A stretch of DNA of 64,000 nucleotides from contig OX030957.1 of assembly GCA_943735955.1 (NCBI GenBank), positions 9,561,100 to 9,625,099 of the forward strand, in the 5' to 3' direction. The DNA is from Piscicola geometra (taxonomy: Eukaryota; Annelida; Clitellata; Hirudinida; Piscicolidae). Positions 52,985 to 63,965 of the stretch are shown here, in pieces; position 1 is the first letter of the stretch, and the number at the start of each line of letters is the position of its first letter. Both the position numbers and the translations under genes were made by a program. A model generated the notes under the pieces. It did not search any database. It saw only the letters and a program-made list of their open reading frames with translations, and was not told where the DNA came from.

Positions 52985-54775
52985 TTATGTATGTGTATAT
53001 GTATGTATATATATATATATAAATGATTTTATTGTTAAATTTCAATACCCTACTTTTCCTATACTTCCCATTTATTCATCTATCATTAATATTATTATCA
53101 AATTTTCCATAACCAAGTGGTCTTGAAGCCCGTCCGGGTTTACGCCACGTTAATAATACTCGTCGTTGTATTGTATTGTATTGTATTTATTGTACGTTCA
53201 ATTCAATGGCTCCACACCACGTCAAACCCTGGCCAACACTCCACCACACCACAGCGGACACTGCGAGACTCAAGTGGTTACAGCTGCTGCATGGCTGCCT
53301 CCACTGCCTCCATCGCATCAACGTTCGTGTCTGTCTAACTCTACGTCTCCATCATTATCAGCATCATCAACCTCCTCTTCTTTATCTTCTTCATCATTAT
53401 CAGCATCATCAACCTCCTCTTCTTTATCTTCTTCATCATTATCAGCATCATCAACCTCCTCTTCTTTATCTTCTTCATCATTATCATTATTATCTTTCTT
53501 GTTAACTTCATTCTCATCACTATTATCACTACCATCATTACCATCATAATCATCATCACCCCATCGTCATGGTAGTATTTCACTTCTTGAGAATTTGTTG
53601 TGCCACAATCACTACCAGCACCGACACAATCACTACCAGCACCGACACAATCACTACCAGCACTGACACAATCACTACCAGCACCGACACAATCACTACT
53701 AGCAACGACACAATCACTACCAGCACCGACACAATCACTACTAGCACCGATACAATCACTACTAGCACCGACACAATCACTACTAGCACCGACACAATCA
53801 TTACTAGCACCGACACAATCACTACCAGCACCGACACAATCACTACTAGCACCGACACAATCACTACTAGCACCGACACAATCACTACCAGCACTGACAC
53901 AATCACTACCAGCACCGACACAATCACTACTAGCACCGACACAATCACTACCAGCACCGACACAATCACTACCAGCACCGACACAATCACTACTAGCACC
54001 GACACAATCACTACTAGCACCGACACAATCACTACTAGCACCGACACAATCACTACCAGCACCGACACAATCACTACCAGCACCGACACAATCACTACTA
54101 GCACCGACACAATCACTACCAGCACCGACACAATCACTACTAGCACCGACACAATCACTACTAGCACCGACACAATCACTACCAGCACCGACACAATCAC
54201 TACCAGCACCGACACAATCACTACTAGCACCGACACAATCACTACTAGCACCGACACAATCACTACCAGCACCGACACAATCACTACTAGCACTGACACA
54301 ATCACTACCAGCACCGACACAATCACTACTAGCACCGACACAACCACTACTAGCACCGACACAATCACTACCAGCACCGACACAATCACTACTAGCACCG
54401 ACACAATCACTACCAGCACCGACACAATCACTACCAGCACCGACACAACCACACACAATCACGCCAACACACAGCGTTTGGAGAATCTGTTGCAGTTGCA
54501 GGCTCCAGCCTTGGCGCGCAACCTCCTCAACATCATGCTGCCTGACTTGTCAACAGTCCTACTGCTCTCTGACCACGGTAGTTGGGTGGGTGGCAGGAAT
54601 CGAATGGGACGATACACTGCAATGCAATGGTGAACATTATAAATAGAATTATCATCATCATCATCATAATCGTGTCGTGAACCCGGAAGATTAGAGAGTA
54701 CATAAAGCACAGTTTTGATGCTTGTGTGCTCCATTATGGAACCAATGCAGCTGCCTTGAAGCACTCTCCACACAT

Positions 54776-54814
<39 letters not shown>

Positions 54815-55288
54815 CACACACACACAAACACACAGCAACACAGTAACACACACACAACCACCCAGACACATCTTCCACTCTGAGGCCAGCAAGTATCCAA
54901 GCCTCTTGCCACCAACCTGTCAAATTCCTTCTCTCTGAACCCCTGCTCACCTCCTGTTGTGACATCCTCAAGCTGATTGGTGGAAGTCCTCGTGCTGACC
55001 TAATGATTGACGTCCTGTTGGCGTCCCTGATTGGACGAAACCCTTGCAGAATCCAGGCGGCTTTCGCATTGGCTGAAACGATCAAAGCCACGCCCTCTCT
55101 GGTTTCCATGACAACGCAGAGAAGGAGGTGTGTCAAGGGAATGCATGTGAAGGTCATCAACAATGTCCTTGACCCCTCGGTCTGGAATGACCTCTGTGAA
55201 GCATCATCATCATCATCTTCGCATCTCAACACTCACACAATCTACAAATCTTTGGTTCCTTCTTCTCAACACCAAAAACAGGTTCTCC

Positions 55289-55323
<35 letters not shown>

Positions 55324-55437
55324 TAATAATAATAATAATATAATACTTTTCGTTTTTATTTTGCGTCCGGGAACGCAACTAAGCGCTTTTAATTTAACAT
55401 AAGCACACAAACACACACAGACACTCACACACACACA

Positions 55438-55484
<47 letters not shown>

Positions 55485-58400
55485 CGACAGGGCCTGACCA
55501 GCGTGAGAGTTATAAGAGAAGAGGTGATGCATGCGTGTGCGTTGGTGTGCGTGCTGGATGGCCTTGTGGACGTGATGGGAGCCTCAATTGAACACCACCT
55601 CAAACTCCTCCTCGCTCCAGTGCTCTTCAAGTGTTCGTCCCGTCACTTGCCCTTGAGGTAAGCACCACTCCTGAGATGTAACTATTGGGAGGTCACTATT
55701 GAGATGTCCATTCATTGTTCTTTGGGAGGCGCCATAGCGGTTGCCTTCGAAAGTTATATATGCTGTTAGGTTTTACGAGATAAACAAATGTCCAATAGAC
55801 ACATCTAAGTTGTCGGCAGAACGTCCAACAAAGAAATGTTACTCAAGAGCAGTCCAAGTTGTACGATTGATTATTCATAGCCGAGTGGTCTTGAAGACCG
55901 TTCGGGTTCATGCCACGTTGAGAATATTCGTTGTTTTATTGCATTGTTCTATCATACGTGTTCATTGCTCAACAACAACAACAACAACAAACAAATCAAA
56001 CAGAACAACAGCACTCAACACTCTCATGAAGATAGCCGAAGTTTCCATGTGCAACAACAACACTTTAGTCATCAACAACTACAGCATCACCAACAACAAC
56101 TACAACAATTCAAACATCACTAACAAAAACAATTCAAATATCAACACTTCCAACAACACTAACACACAAGTGACGCCTTCCAACAACACCACTACCACAA
56201 CTACTACTTCTTCCCTTCACTTGCTACTGCTTCGTTGCAGCGACTACATCTTCTCATCCACCCTTCCCCACCTCTCCCGTCCCTCCCTCCATCCATCCTC
56301 CGTCACCATTCTATCCGTCGTTGTACAATTATGTACACCTCATATCAAGTCGTTATCATCAGCAGCATCTTCTTCATCATCATCATCAGCAGATGCATAC
56401 TTTCAGATGTTGAAAGTGATAAATGGCTCCTTTAAGCAGGTTTTCTTATTCAGAATCATTGAAACTCTAGAAAAACACACATACACACACACACACACAC
56501 ACGAAAACACACATACACATACACACGAACACACACACATAAAAACATACACACAGATCATGACTTGCTTAGACGAACACGCACACGATGAGTCCTGCAT
56601 AAGACCTCTCCTCTCCCTCCTCCTCCACATCACATCACTCATCCGCGCCTCTGTAGCTCTGCAGGAGGGGGGCTCTGGTGGTGCTGATGATGATGATGCT
56701 GGGATAAAGAATGATTGTGATGATGATGAGGAGGATGGAGGTGATGATGATGTTGGTGAAAGTAGAAAAGACAGGATGGAGGAGAATAAAAGGAAGAGTG
56801 GATGGGTGGAGAGGGTTGTTGCAGTGGTGAAAGAGTTAGATGAGATGGAGAGAGAACTGGTGGAGGAAGATGATGCTGATGATGATGATGTTGATTACAG
56901 TTTGCTAAATAAAGAAGCTGAAAATGTGGTTGATGATGATGGTAATGATAAAAAGACTGGTGATGATGATGGTAACGAAAAAGAAGACGTTGTACCTTTC
57001 TTCATTGAGATTCTGGAGCAGGTTGATACTTCATGATTTGCCTCTTTCACTCCTCCATCCTCCCTTCACTCTTACATCCTCCCATCCTTCATCCACTTCT
57101 CCATCTCTCCTTCACTCCTCCATCTCTCCTTCACTCCTCCATCCCTTCTTCACTCTTCCATCCCTCTTTCACTCCTCCATCTCCCCTTCACTCTTCCATC
57201 CCTCCTTCACTCCTCCATCCCTCCTTCACTCCTCCATCTCTCCTTCACTCCTCCATCCCTCCTTCACTCCTCCATCTCTCCTCCATCCTCCCTTCACTCC
57301 TCCATCTCTCCTTCACTCCTCCATCCCTCCTTCACTCCTCCATCCCTTCTTCACTCCTCCCTCCCTCCTTCACTCCTCCATCCATCCAAAAGATCCTGCG
57401 CCGATGCGAACACCTGCTCAGCTACCAACAGGTCGATGTGAGGATGCTTTCCTTGCAAATCCTCATGCAAGCCTGTCCAGTCCTCAAGACATACGACAGT
57501 GAGTTGGCATGGCGATGACTTGCTTTTTATTAGAGATGTTCCACGATTAAAAATTTTAATCGACGTTAATCGTTCGATTAAAAATTTTAATCGTGCGTTA
57601 ATCGTATTTTAACGCAATTTTTTTTAGCATATTTGACATTAGTATAAAATAGTATTTAAATGTTTATCTCTTACAAATTTAATAAAATTTGTATCAGAAT
57701 TTTTAAAAAAGTAACTTACATTTTAAAGAAATAAAAACGAACCCATAAATTATAAAGAATGGAATTGTTACACATCATCTTGAGCAAACAAGTTGTTCAA
57801 CATTAGTTGGATCTAAAGACTCTTTTCTTGCTAACTATGTGTTCTGAAAATCGGAATAGACGTTCACATGGAACTGTACTTGCAGGAGAAGACAAGTACT
57901 TTCAGTTTCGCTCCTTCGTGTTGTTGCCACCAAACAAGAGATCAACTCTCAGAGCCTGCCTCAGATTCTTTTCTATAACCTTGAATGATTGACTTAGTAA
58001 TCATTGAGGTATCTTCAGAATCTGAAGTTACATATGTTTTTAGTTTTTTGTTTGGTGAAGGCTGTATAGTTTTTGAAGTTTTTTTTTCTTATAGTTTTTT
58101 TAACTCTTTCATTTTTTGAAATTATTTAAGAAAAATTAATCGGGGGTCTAATGATGTGGCAATTCTTGACCATTGGATATTCTGATTATTCATTCTCTGC
58201 TCCAATTTTGGAAGACATTTTGTGTGTGAAACGAATGACATAAGCTGGATCATCTTCTGAAGTGCATTTTTCTGGTGCAAAGTGACAAATTGCACGTAAT
58301 ACTATTGAAAATTTTAAGTATTTTTCATCTCCCAGAATTTATGTTGCAAATCTTCAAGAAATTATAAGTTTTTGGTGAAATGCAATTTTCCATACTTTTT

Positions 58401-61108
58401 TGTTGACAGTAAATTAGTAGTGTTTGTTCTCACTTGATGTCAATGTAACCAAAACAGCAAAGAACAGTTCAATTTGGATAGGTTTAAATGCATTAAAATT
58501 TATAAATGCGTTAATTTGTTTCCAATGCGTTAATTTGCTTCCAATGCGTTAATTTGCTTCAAATGCGTTAATTTGTTTCAGATGCGTTAATTTTTTTGAA
58601 ATGCGTTAATTTTTTTCAAATGTGTTAATTTTTAACGCCGTTAAAAATTTTAACGGTCGTTAATTGATTAACGCGTTAATCGAAAGTTAACGTAGATTAA
58701 AGCACATTTATACTTTTTATAGATGTGCTTGAAGCTTCTGAGGCCTGATTTAAGCCGTATAAGTAAATTTACCGAAATAAATATAGCCTTATTATAAGTT
58801 ATATGAGTTTTTCTGAGTTTGTTCTTGTCTTTGGTTGATCTTATTGTCCAAACGATTAACATTTTTGCCTTAATTATCACGAAATCATCATCATAATTGA
58901 CCTAATTGTCTAGGCGCTCATATTATTGGCTCATTGTTTTTTCACAAATTATAACGAAATCATAATCATGACCCCCAAGGACGTCTGCTGCCACTGGTGC
59001 ATCGCGTGTGGATTCCATTCACGGCACGCTTCAGTGACAAGGAGCATTACGTCATCATCAAGGTGCTCTTGATGACGATTGTCTTGTTTTGTTACTGAAT
59101 ACGACGAAACTAGACCATGGATGAAATCGCCCTTAACAAAAATGTATCTTGGACGAAACAGATAATAAAAAAAACCCTTTACGGAAGTATAACTTGAATT
59201 AGGGTTAAGTTCAGGGTTAGAGTTAAGGTTAGGGTTCGGGTCTCATTTTAAAAACATCTTTCATCAAAGGTCTATTTTTGTTAAGGGCTATTCCTCCAAA
59301 GTCTATTTTCGGTAAGGTCTATTTTGTCCATAATCCTTTTGTTACATGGGTGTTTCTTTAAGAACGACACTACATTGTTGTATACTGTATTGTCTTCTTG
59401 TTGATGCGGGAAGGCATACATGTTTTATTGAGAATGGCACTGCTATTGTCTATTGTTCCCGAAGGCATTGGAAGTGTTGCACGTGATGGTCGATGCGGCA
59501 GGCGACTTTGTGTGCACGAGGATGCTCACTGACCTCCTGCCCCGTCTCAACAGCACCCTAACTGCTGCTGTCGTTCACTGCAACAGGTCTGCTGCCACTA
59601 TGGAACCATCACTTCATTCATCCAGGCTTCTGTTTGTCCGATGATGAGGATGATGATGATGATGTCTATTTATAATTATTATTATCCGTCTATTCGTCTA
59701 TCTCCACTCCCCATCTTTTCTTTTTATATTTTTATTGCTTCACTTTCCATTTTATACCTACCCCCTTAATTAGGCTTTACAAAACATAATCACTCTTCCT
59801 CCTTCCCATCATCATCATCATCAGGAACAGCCAGACCTTGAACCCCTACTCGGTCCAATGCAAACTCTACAAGTCCATCCTCACGCACATTGGTCGTGTG
59901 TGTGCTCTTGTACGTAATGAATTATTATATATATTTTTTATTATTAATATATTATTATTTTATTTTTATTAATATATTATTATTTTTTATATATTTTTAT
60001 TAATATATTATTATTTTATTTTTATTAATATATTTTTTATATTTTTATTATTAATATATTTTTCTTTTATTTTTATTGTTATTATTTTATTTTTATTAAT
60101 ATATTATTATTTTATTATTATTATTTTTAATATATTATTATTGTCATAATATAATCGTAGTTGGATGGAAGAATCCAGATGCAGGGTGGAATGAGTGGAA
60201 AAGGAAAAAAGACGATTTATAAAGAAAGGAATTAAAAGAAAGAGTTATGAGATGAGTATCGACACGTGTTTAAGCATGCATAACTATATGATGGCTTAAG
60301 AACCATTGAAAACGTGTAAAAGAGTGGCCTGACAAGGTTTGTAGAGGTTTAGGAAAGGTAGATCAGATGGCTAGGTAACCACGGCAAGTGGAAGAGCAGG
60401 GAGAGACGAGTCAGTAAGGACCCTATTGGAGAAAATCACTTGAGACCTGCATGGTATGAAGGAAGATAACGACGATGATGATAATGATGATGAGAAGGAG
60501 GATTAAGCATATCAATGGCATGATTAATATGATGATGATGATTAAGAACAGCGATGACGTAATGGATTTAAGCTAAAATATTAACAACCCATTTAGGCTG
60601 GCGTGAGGGGACGTGCTTTGGAAGAAACTACACGTAACATCATTCCATTCATCTCTTCGCAACAGCCTTTGTGCTTGCAGCAAGTTAGTGTTATCTTTGT
60701 GCGACTTACGTTTCTTCATTTGCTCCACCACATTCTTACCCCTTACTCCCTCACCCACCCACACAGGCCGCCATGCAAACGTTGAAGGACATCTCGAAAC
60801 TTGATGGCGATGTCGTGTGGACTTGCATCGCCTCCATCCACCCTCCGCCTCGCATCGAACCACCCTCTTTCCAGGCTGATTGCTCTCATTTGCCTACCTT
60901 ACAGGTTTGATGTTTATGTAAATCAAATAGTTCGTTTTTTATTATTTTTTGAAATATTTATTAAAGTTTTAAATGAATCATGAAATCATTCGATGATCCC
61001 ACGAAAACATCCTGCATCACCTCCATCTTCCTTCTTTTTAAGTTACTGCCACAAGCAAACAGAGAATATCGGGACAACGCCATCACCCTCTACAACATAC
61101 TATCCTGA
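48702..61108 (+). CDS. TTI1: TTI1 (TELO2-interacting protein 1)
   Basis: Eighteen exons: 48702-48907, 49040-49277, 49426-50095, 50298-50475, 50960-51144, 53255-53328, 54475-54577, 54866-55281, 55491-55657, 56004-56439, 56557-57021, 57393-57498, 58980-59062, 59465-59586, 59825-59909, 60597-60683, 60767-60904, 61043-61108. They total 1274 codons plus TGA with consistent phases. TTI1 is the HEAT-repeat scaffold of the TELO2-TTI1-TTI2 co-chaperone that stabilises PIKK kinases (TOR, ATM, ATR, DNA-PK type). The start resembles vertebrate TTI1 (LLRPICVNL...LQEYVFF). Later landmarks are [38 protein letters not shown], the C-terminal HEAT units ([31 protein letters not shown]) and the last exon [15 protein letters not shown]. 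It is longer than human TTI1 (1089 aa) because of low-complexity inserts: Gly/Asp in exon 3, Asn/Thr/Ser in exon 10 (about residues 762-805) and Asp-rich in exon 11. Exon 8's acceptor (54865) is the least certain boundary. Confidence 0.94.
50115..50296. repeat. (CA)n at TTI1 exon 4 acceptor
   Basis: CA repeats occupy almost the whole intron 3 and end at the acceptor CACACACAG of exon 4. Confidence 0.95.
50510..50958. repeat. ACC/AAC-rich minisatellite, TTI1 intron 4
   Basis: Repeats of CAACAACCAACCCACCATCA with irregular ATCAACA inserts fill intron 4 up to the exon 5 acceptor. They are open in several frames, but this is an artefact of triplet structure. Confidence 0.9.
51449..52547. mobile_element. 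DNA element with 24-bp inverted ends
   Basis: TAGAGGGAGGTTGCTCAAGA at 51449 is matched by the complement TCTTGTGCAACCTCCCCCTA ending at 52547, with two mismatches and continuing similarity inwards (CGGA/TCCG). The inside is AT-rich and holds no recognisable transposase. I could not find a convincing target duplication. It lies in TTI1 intron 5. Probably a non-autonomous DNA transposon. Confidence 0.65.
52348..52470. repeat. 32-bp tandem repeat, TTI1 intron 5
   Basis: Almost four copies of GACAAGGTATCAATATAATG followed by GTTGGATATATA. Confidence 0.92.
52880..53022. repeat. (AT)n / (TG)n microsatellite, TTI1 intron 5
   Basis: A long TA dinucleotide run flanked by TATG and TGTG runs. Confidence 0.95.
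53104..53185 (+). mobile_element. Short tRNA-like retroposon relic, copy 1
   Basis: AACCAAGTGGTCTTGAAGCC then GGGTTTACGCCACG, followed by a TTGTATTGTATTG tail. The same blocks occur at 55872-55950. The AGTGGTC and GGTTYAYGCC elements are spaced like Pol III A and B boxes of tRNA-Ser/Leu. Both are too diverged to be tRNA genes. Confidence 0.55.
53341..53475. repeat. 42-bp minisatellite, TTI1 intron 6
   Basis: Three copies of a 42-bp unit containing TTATCAGCATCATCAACCTC and TTTATCTTCTTCATCA, starting 13 bp after the exon 6 donor. Confidence 0.92.
53605..54450. repeat. 21-bp minisatellite, TTI1 intron 6
   Basis: About 40 copies of ACAATCACTACCAGCACCGA plus C. The units alternate irregularly between ACTACC and ACTACT. 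All frames are open because the unit is 21 bp without stops, so the 290-370 residue frames here are not proteins. The array ends about 25 bp before exon 7. Confidence 0.97.
54775..54862. repeat. (CA)n, TTI1 intron 7
   Basis: CA repeats with ACAACCACCCAG at the end, which forms the likely acceptor of exon 8. Confidence 0.9.
55405..55482. repeat. (CA)n, TTI1 intron 8
   Basis: CA repeats end 8 bp before the exon 9 acceptor CCTCGACAG. Confidence 0.95.
55872..55955 (+). mobile_element. Short tRNA-like retroposon relic, copy 2
   Basis: TAGCCGAGTGGTCTTGAAGA, then CGTTCGGGTTCATGCCACG, then a TTGTTTTATTGCATTG tail. It is homologous to 53104-53185. It lies in TTI1 intron 9. Confidence 0.6.
57045..57388. 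repeat. CACTCCTCCATCCCTCCTT minisatellite, TTI1 intron 11
   Basis: About 18 units of 18-20 bp, strongly pyrimidine-rich on the coding strand, fill the whole intron to the exon 12 acceptor AAAAG. Confidence 0.92.
57531..58712 (-). mobile_element. hAT element in TTI1 intron 12
   Basis: An identical 8-bp duplication CTTTTTAT flanks the element (57523-57530 and 58713-58720). The ends are short imperfect inverted repeats (TAGAGATGT and ACATTTATA). Subterminal repeats are TTAATCG / GCGTTAATTT motifs, dense at the right end (58500-58690). The minus strand at about 57905-57805 encodes a hAT dimerisation segment ([20 protein letters not shown], then HIVSKKRVF), truncated by a stop. The copy is internally deleted. 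Confidence 0.9.
59129..59340. repeat. Foldback repeat with TTAGGG-like core
   Basis: Perfect 15-bp inverted arms GCCCTTAACAAAAAT (59129-59143) and ATTTTTGTTAAGGGC (59276-59290). They enclose a degenerate run of TTAGGGTTAAG, AGGGTTAGAGTTA and AGGTTAGGGTTCGGG. GGTCTATTTT motifs follow. It may be a foldback element or an interstitial telomere-like stretch. Confidence 0.75.
59920..60135. repeat. (ATTATT)-type AT microsatellite, TTI1 intron 15
   Basis: Irregular TTTTTATTAATATATTATTA units. No coding content follows until exon 16 at 60597. The stretch 60150-60560 is unremarkable intron that I cannot classify. Confidence 0.8.
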
Positions 61109-62245
61109 TATCTTCTCAACTTAACCAAAACTTCTTTATTATTGCCATGAACACTAGCATTCAATACATTTCCAGATTTTTCGATTTCTTTTGTATTCGC
61201 TTCACTACACTAGCACATTTTCTCAAACTTGATGAGAAAAGAATTCCAATCAAGTCATAAATGTTAAAATGGAATAAATTCTCTTTATATTGAAGAAAAT
61301 TTATACGACGCACCTTTGATTGTCAAATAAAGAAAAAACATTTAAGAAAAGAAAACTAGAAGATCTTGAATTTAACAGTTTGACACCGGCACGGAAATTA
61401 AAACATCCGTGTTGTTCCACTAGTCTAGAGAAGCACCTCAGACAAGATCATTTCTTGGGGCAGACATTCGCAGCGACCACGACTTAGTTCTCACCGCTCT
61501 CAAGTTGATGTTGAACAGCAAGCGTACCACCAACAAACATCGCATAAAACTTGAAAAAACTTTATAAATTCAAGAATGTTTCAGTAAAATAACTTGGATG
61601 CATCAGAGGCCCACGACAATATCATTTAAACATTAAAAGTCCGTTTGGATTTGTCAAGCTGAATTGCAAAACACAATGACTTAGAAGTACTCTAGTTTTT
61701 CAACAAGCTGCTTTCAATTTTTTGACCTATTTTATCAATTCTTTTAACAACAAATTAATTAATAAAAAATTTAATTAACGTAAAAAATATATTTGATTAA
61801 AAAAATTTCGCGGCCCCCTGAACAGAGCTTCGCGGCCACCATTTAAGAAACCTTGGTGTAGTGCCTGCAGATGCTGACTGGCATCCTATATATTTTGGTC
61901 ATTTTCCACCTTTATTGGGAAAAACGTGTATATAAATGAGGGAAAAATTTAACCTAACACCAATATAATTTTTTAATTACTTTTAATACAAATAAGGTTT
62001 GAAAGCAGCTTTTAAATCTGTCTGCAGAATTTTATCTAAAATAGGAGAAGGCTAAAACGACAGATGGAACGAAACAGTTAAAACAAACAACCATTGATTA
62101 GTTACATCGCGCCAAAAGATTACTCAAACATCACGAAACACATATAAAACAATCAAGCTTTGAAGAGCTTCTATTAACTTTGTTAACTGAAATCATTCAA
62201 ACACACATTGCTATCTGGCTTTAAACAATGGTCCTCACAAATCTA
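61109..62245. other. TTI1 3'UTR and intergenic DNA
   Basis: The TTI1 poly(A) signal AATAAA is at 61273-61278, with another AATAAA at about 61327. At 61800-61860 there is a relic of a hAT end (TTCGCGGCCCCCTGAACAGA, then TTTAAGAAACCTTGG) without a visible partner. No gene is otherwise recognised. Confidence 0.6.
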
Positions 62246-62252
62246 TACTGCA

Positions 62253-62258
62253 TATAAG
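62253..62258 (+). promoter_or_regulatory. TATA-like box
   Basis: CATATAAGAC lies 61 bp before the ATG at 62314, a normal place for a TATA element if transcription starts about 30 bp downstream. It supports the secreted-protein exon call. Confidence 0.4.
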
Positions 62259-62313
62259 ACCATTGAAGCCCTTCCAAACAGCAATTGCAACAGAAATTCT
62301 CTAAACGACCACG

Positions 62314-62359
62314 ATGAAGCTCAACATCTTTCTCCTGCTCTTGCTGCTTTCACCTCTCA
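62314..62359 (+). CDS. Signal-peptide first exon of a secreted protein
   Basis: ATG in the context GACCACG-ATG opens MKLNIFLLLLLLSPL, a textbook signal-peptide core, followed by a donor A|GTGAGA at phase 1. The rest of the protein must lie in later exons. A candidate is the Cys-containing exon at 63613-63691, but it needs an intervening exon because the phases do not match directly. The intron is largely occupied by a dispersed repeat. I do not recognise the family. Confidence 0.55.
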
Positions 62360-62371
62360 GTGAGATTTTTC

Positions 62372-62745
62372 AATCAATCAATCAATCACTAATGATTTGT
62401 ATAGCGCCCTTTACTAAGTGAACAAAGGCGCTCTTCAAATAAATTTGTTAAATAAAACGGTTTTTAGACCATTACCAATATATGTATATATATAAATTAA
62501 AATATATATATAAACACACAATCAACCTCAATAATCCAACCTCACCCACCCCACCCCACCGTGACAATCACCGCCAAAAAATCACTATCACCATAAATAA
62601 AAAATTCTTTCTTCACCACAATACCAACACTCATACCACAGCTCAATCATCACCACATCATCCTCAAAACACAATCATCATTCTTCTCAATTTTCTGTCT
62701 TGCCACTGGTGCCGAGGCTGCGAAAGAGGGTGAAGGAGAAGTCTT
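62372..62745 (+). repeat. Dispersed repeat, copy 2 (full-length)
   Basis: It begins with AATCAATCAATCAATCACTA and ATTTGTATAGCGCCCTTTAC and continues into the CA-rich body shared with 4876-5130, ending near CTTGCCACTGGTG. It includes the head seen alone at 26757-26830. It is inserted a few bases after the signal-peptide exon donor. Confidence 0.7.
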
Positions 62746-63439
62746 TGCCAACGCTGGTACTGCTGCTGCTATGGAAAGCTTTCTCCTTTATCCTTTCTCC
62801 TTGAGCGCTTTGATTCCCTGCGGCCATCTTGGTCTGCTGCGGCCATTCTCGACAGATTCAAAACAACCAATATTTGCACTAAAAACATTCTAATTAATTT
62901 AATTTAATTTTTATTTAGACTTTAGATTCTAAAATTTTAATATATTATACCCAAAACCGTTTATTCCACAAATTTATTTGAGCGGCTGCCAAAATGGCAG
63001 CCGCTAACCAAAGATGGATATTTTGCCTATTTATATGAAATATTTTCAATTACAAATAGTTTAACAATAAAGATCCATGTTTAATTCAAAGACGTCAGAT
63101 ACTTGAAGATAATTCTTTTAACAAAAAACTCATTCAACGAATATTTAAAAAATTAAGTTTTCGAGAGTTATATTGGTATTGAATAAGTAGAAATGAATAT
63201 TTAAATATTCTAGACTTTTTCGGAATTTTATTTGCCAGTTGTGAGGTCTGAACTACGACAGTGCACGTTGGAGGATGAAGAAAAAAATGGTTCTCTTTGC
63301 CTATGCCATGTAATTCATACAATACAATACAATAACACTGTTAATCCCAAAGAGTTATTATTATGGATTTTGTAATATATTTATCTAATATTTACATTCA
63401 TTAAAGCCTAGTTTGAATCGGATGTTTATCCTCCTTACC

Positions 63440-63600
63440 ATGGTTTATCCTGGGGGGTCTTGAGGTCCAGACCCACCTATTTTTTGGTAATGAGGGGTCC
63501 ACTTTAATGGTAGTGACCCCAGAACCCCCCAGGATCGCTGCCTATTTTGGGTAGAAAGCTCCCAAGATTTGCAGCAGATCGCCGCCTCTTATCCTTACTT
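63440..63600. repeat. Dispersed repeat shared with 6475-6585
   Basis: It contains an inverted pair CCTGGGGGGT / ACCCCCCAGG (about 63448 and 63522), and the CCAGGATCGCTGCC, AAGATTTGCAGCAGATCG blocks shared with the 6.5-kb copy. It ends just before a possible exon acceptor. Confidence 0.55.
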
Positions 63601-63612
63601 TAATTTATTCAG

Positions 63613-63691
63613 GACGTGCAGTGCCATTCAGTAGAAGAATTTTGCGCTATCAATGTGGATGGTGACCCTAAGTTAAACCAATGTACATATA
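63613..63691 (+). CDS. Candidate Cys-containing exon
   Basis: Bounded by TTTATTCAG and GTAAGT. Only one frame is open: DVQCHSVEEFCAINVDGDPK then LNQCTY, with three cysteines in 26 residues. This fits a small secreted Cys-rich protein and so the signal-peptide exon at 62314, although the phases (1 to 0) require another exon between them. Confidence 0.4.
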
Positions 63692-63837
63692 GTAAGTGAT
63701 CTCTATTACTTTACTTACGCATCATTCTTGTCATAGGGTTACAGTTTTAATCCTCATTATGATCAGTATGGTTATTATCATCATTTTTATAGGCTTTAAA
63801 TCACCTTTGTAATACCATATTTTATCATTAAAATGAT

Positions 63838-63965
63838 GACGGGCTGGTCTAGCAATGAAATGCCTATTGTTTATCCACCTGCGTTGGTTCGATTCCAACC
63901 GCTAACTGGATCAATAGATCAGCGTTAACGTGTCGACCCAGTTGAAAAAATCTAAAAATGAAATC
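63838..63965 (+). mobile_element. tRNA-derived SINE-like sequence, second family
   Basis: A-box-like TGGTCTAGCAATG (63845-63857) and B box GGTTCGATTCC (63886-63896), followed by GTGTCGACCCAGTTGAAAAA and an A-rich end. It differs in body from the 5.6-kb and 33-kb SINEs. It does not fold as a tRNA by eye. Confidence 0.55.

Noticed and set aside
53341..54646. Open frames of 290-370 residues on both strands
   Set aside because: They arise from the 21-bp and 42-bp intronic minisatellites of TTI1. Only 54475-54577 is a real exon, and it is read in another context.
59200..59245. Telomere or chromosome end
   Set aside because: The TTAGGG-like motifs are few, degenerate and inside the TTI1 gene, with normal coding exons on both sides.
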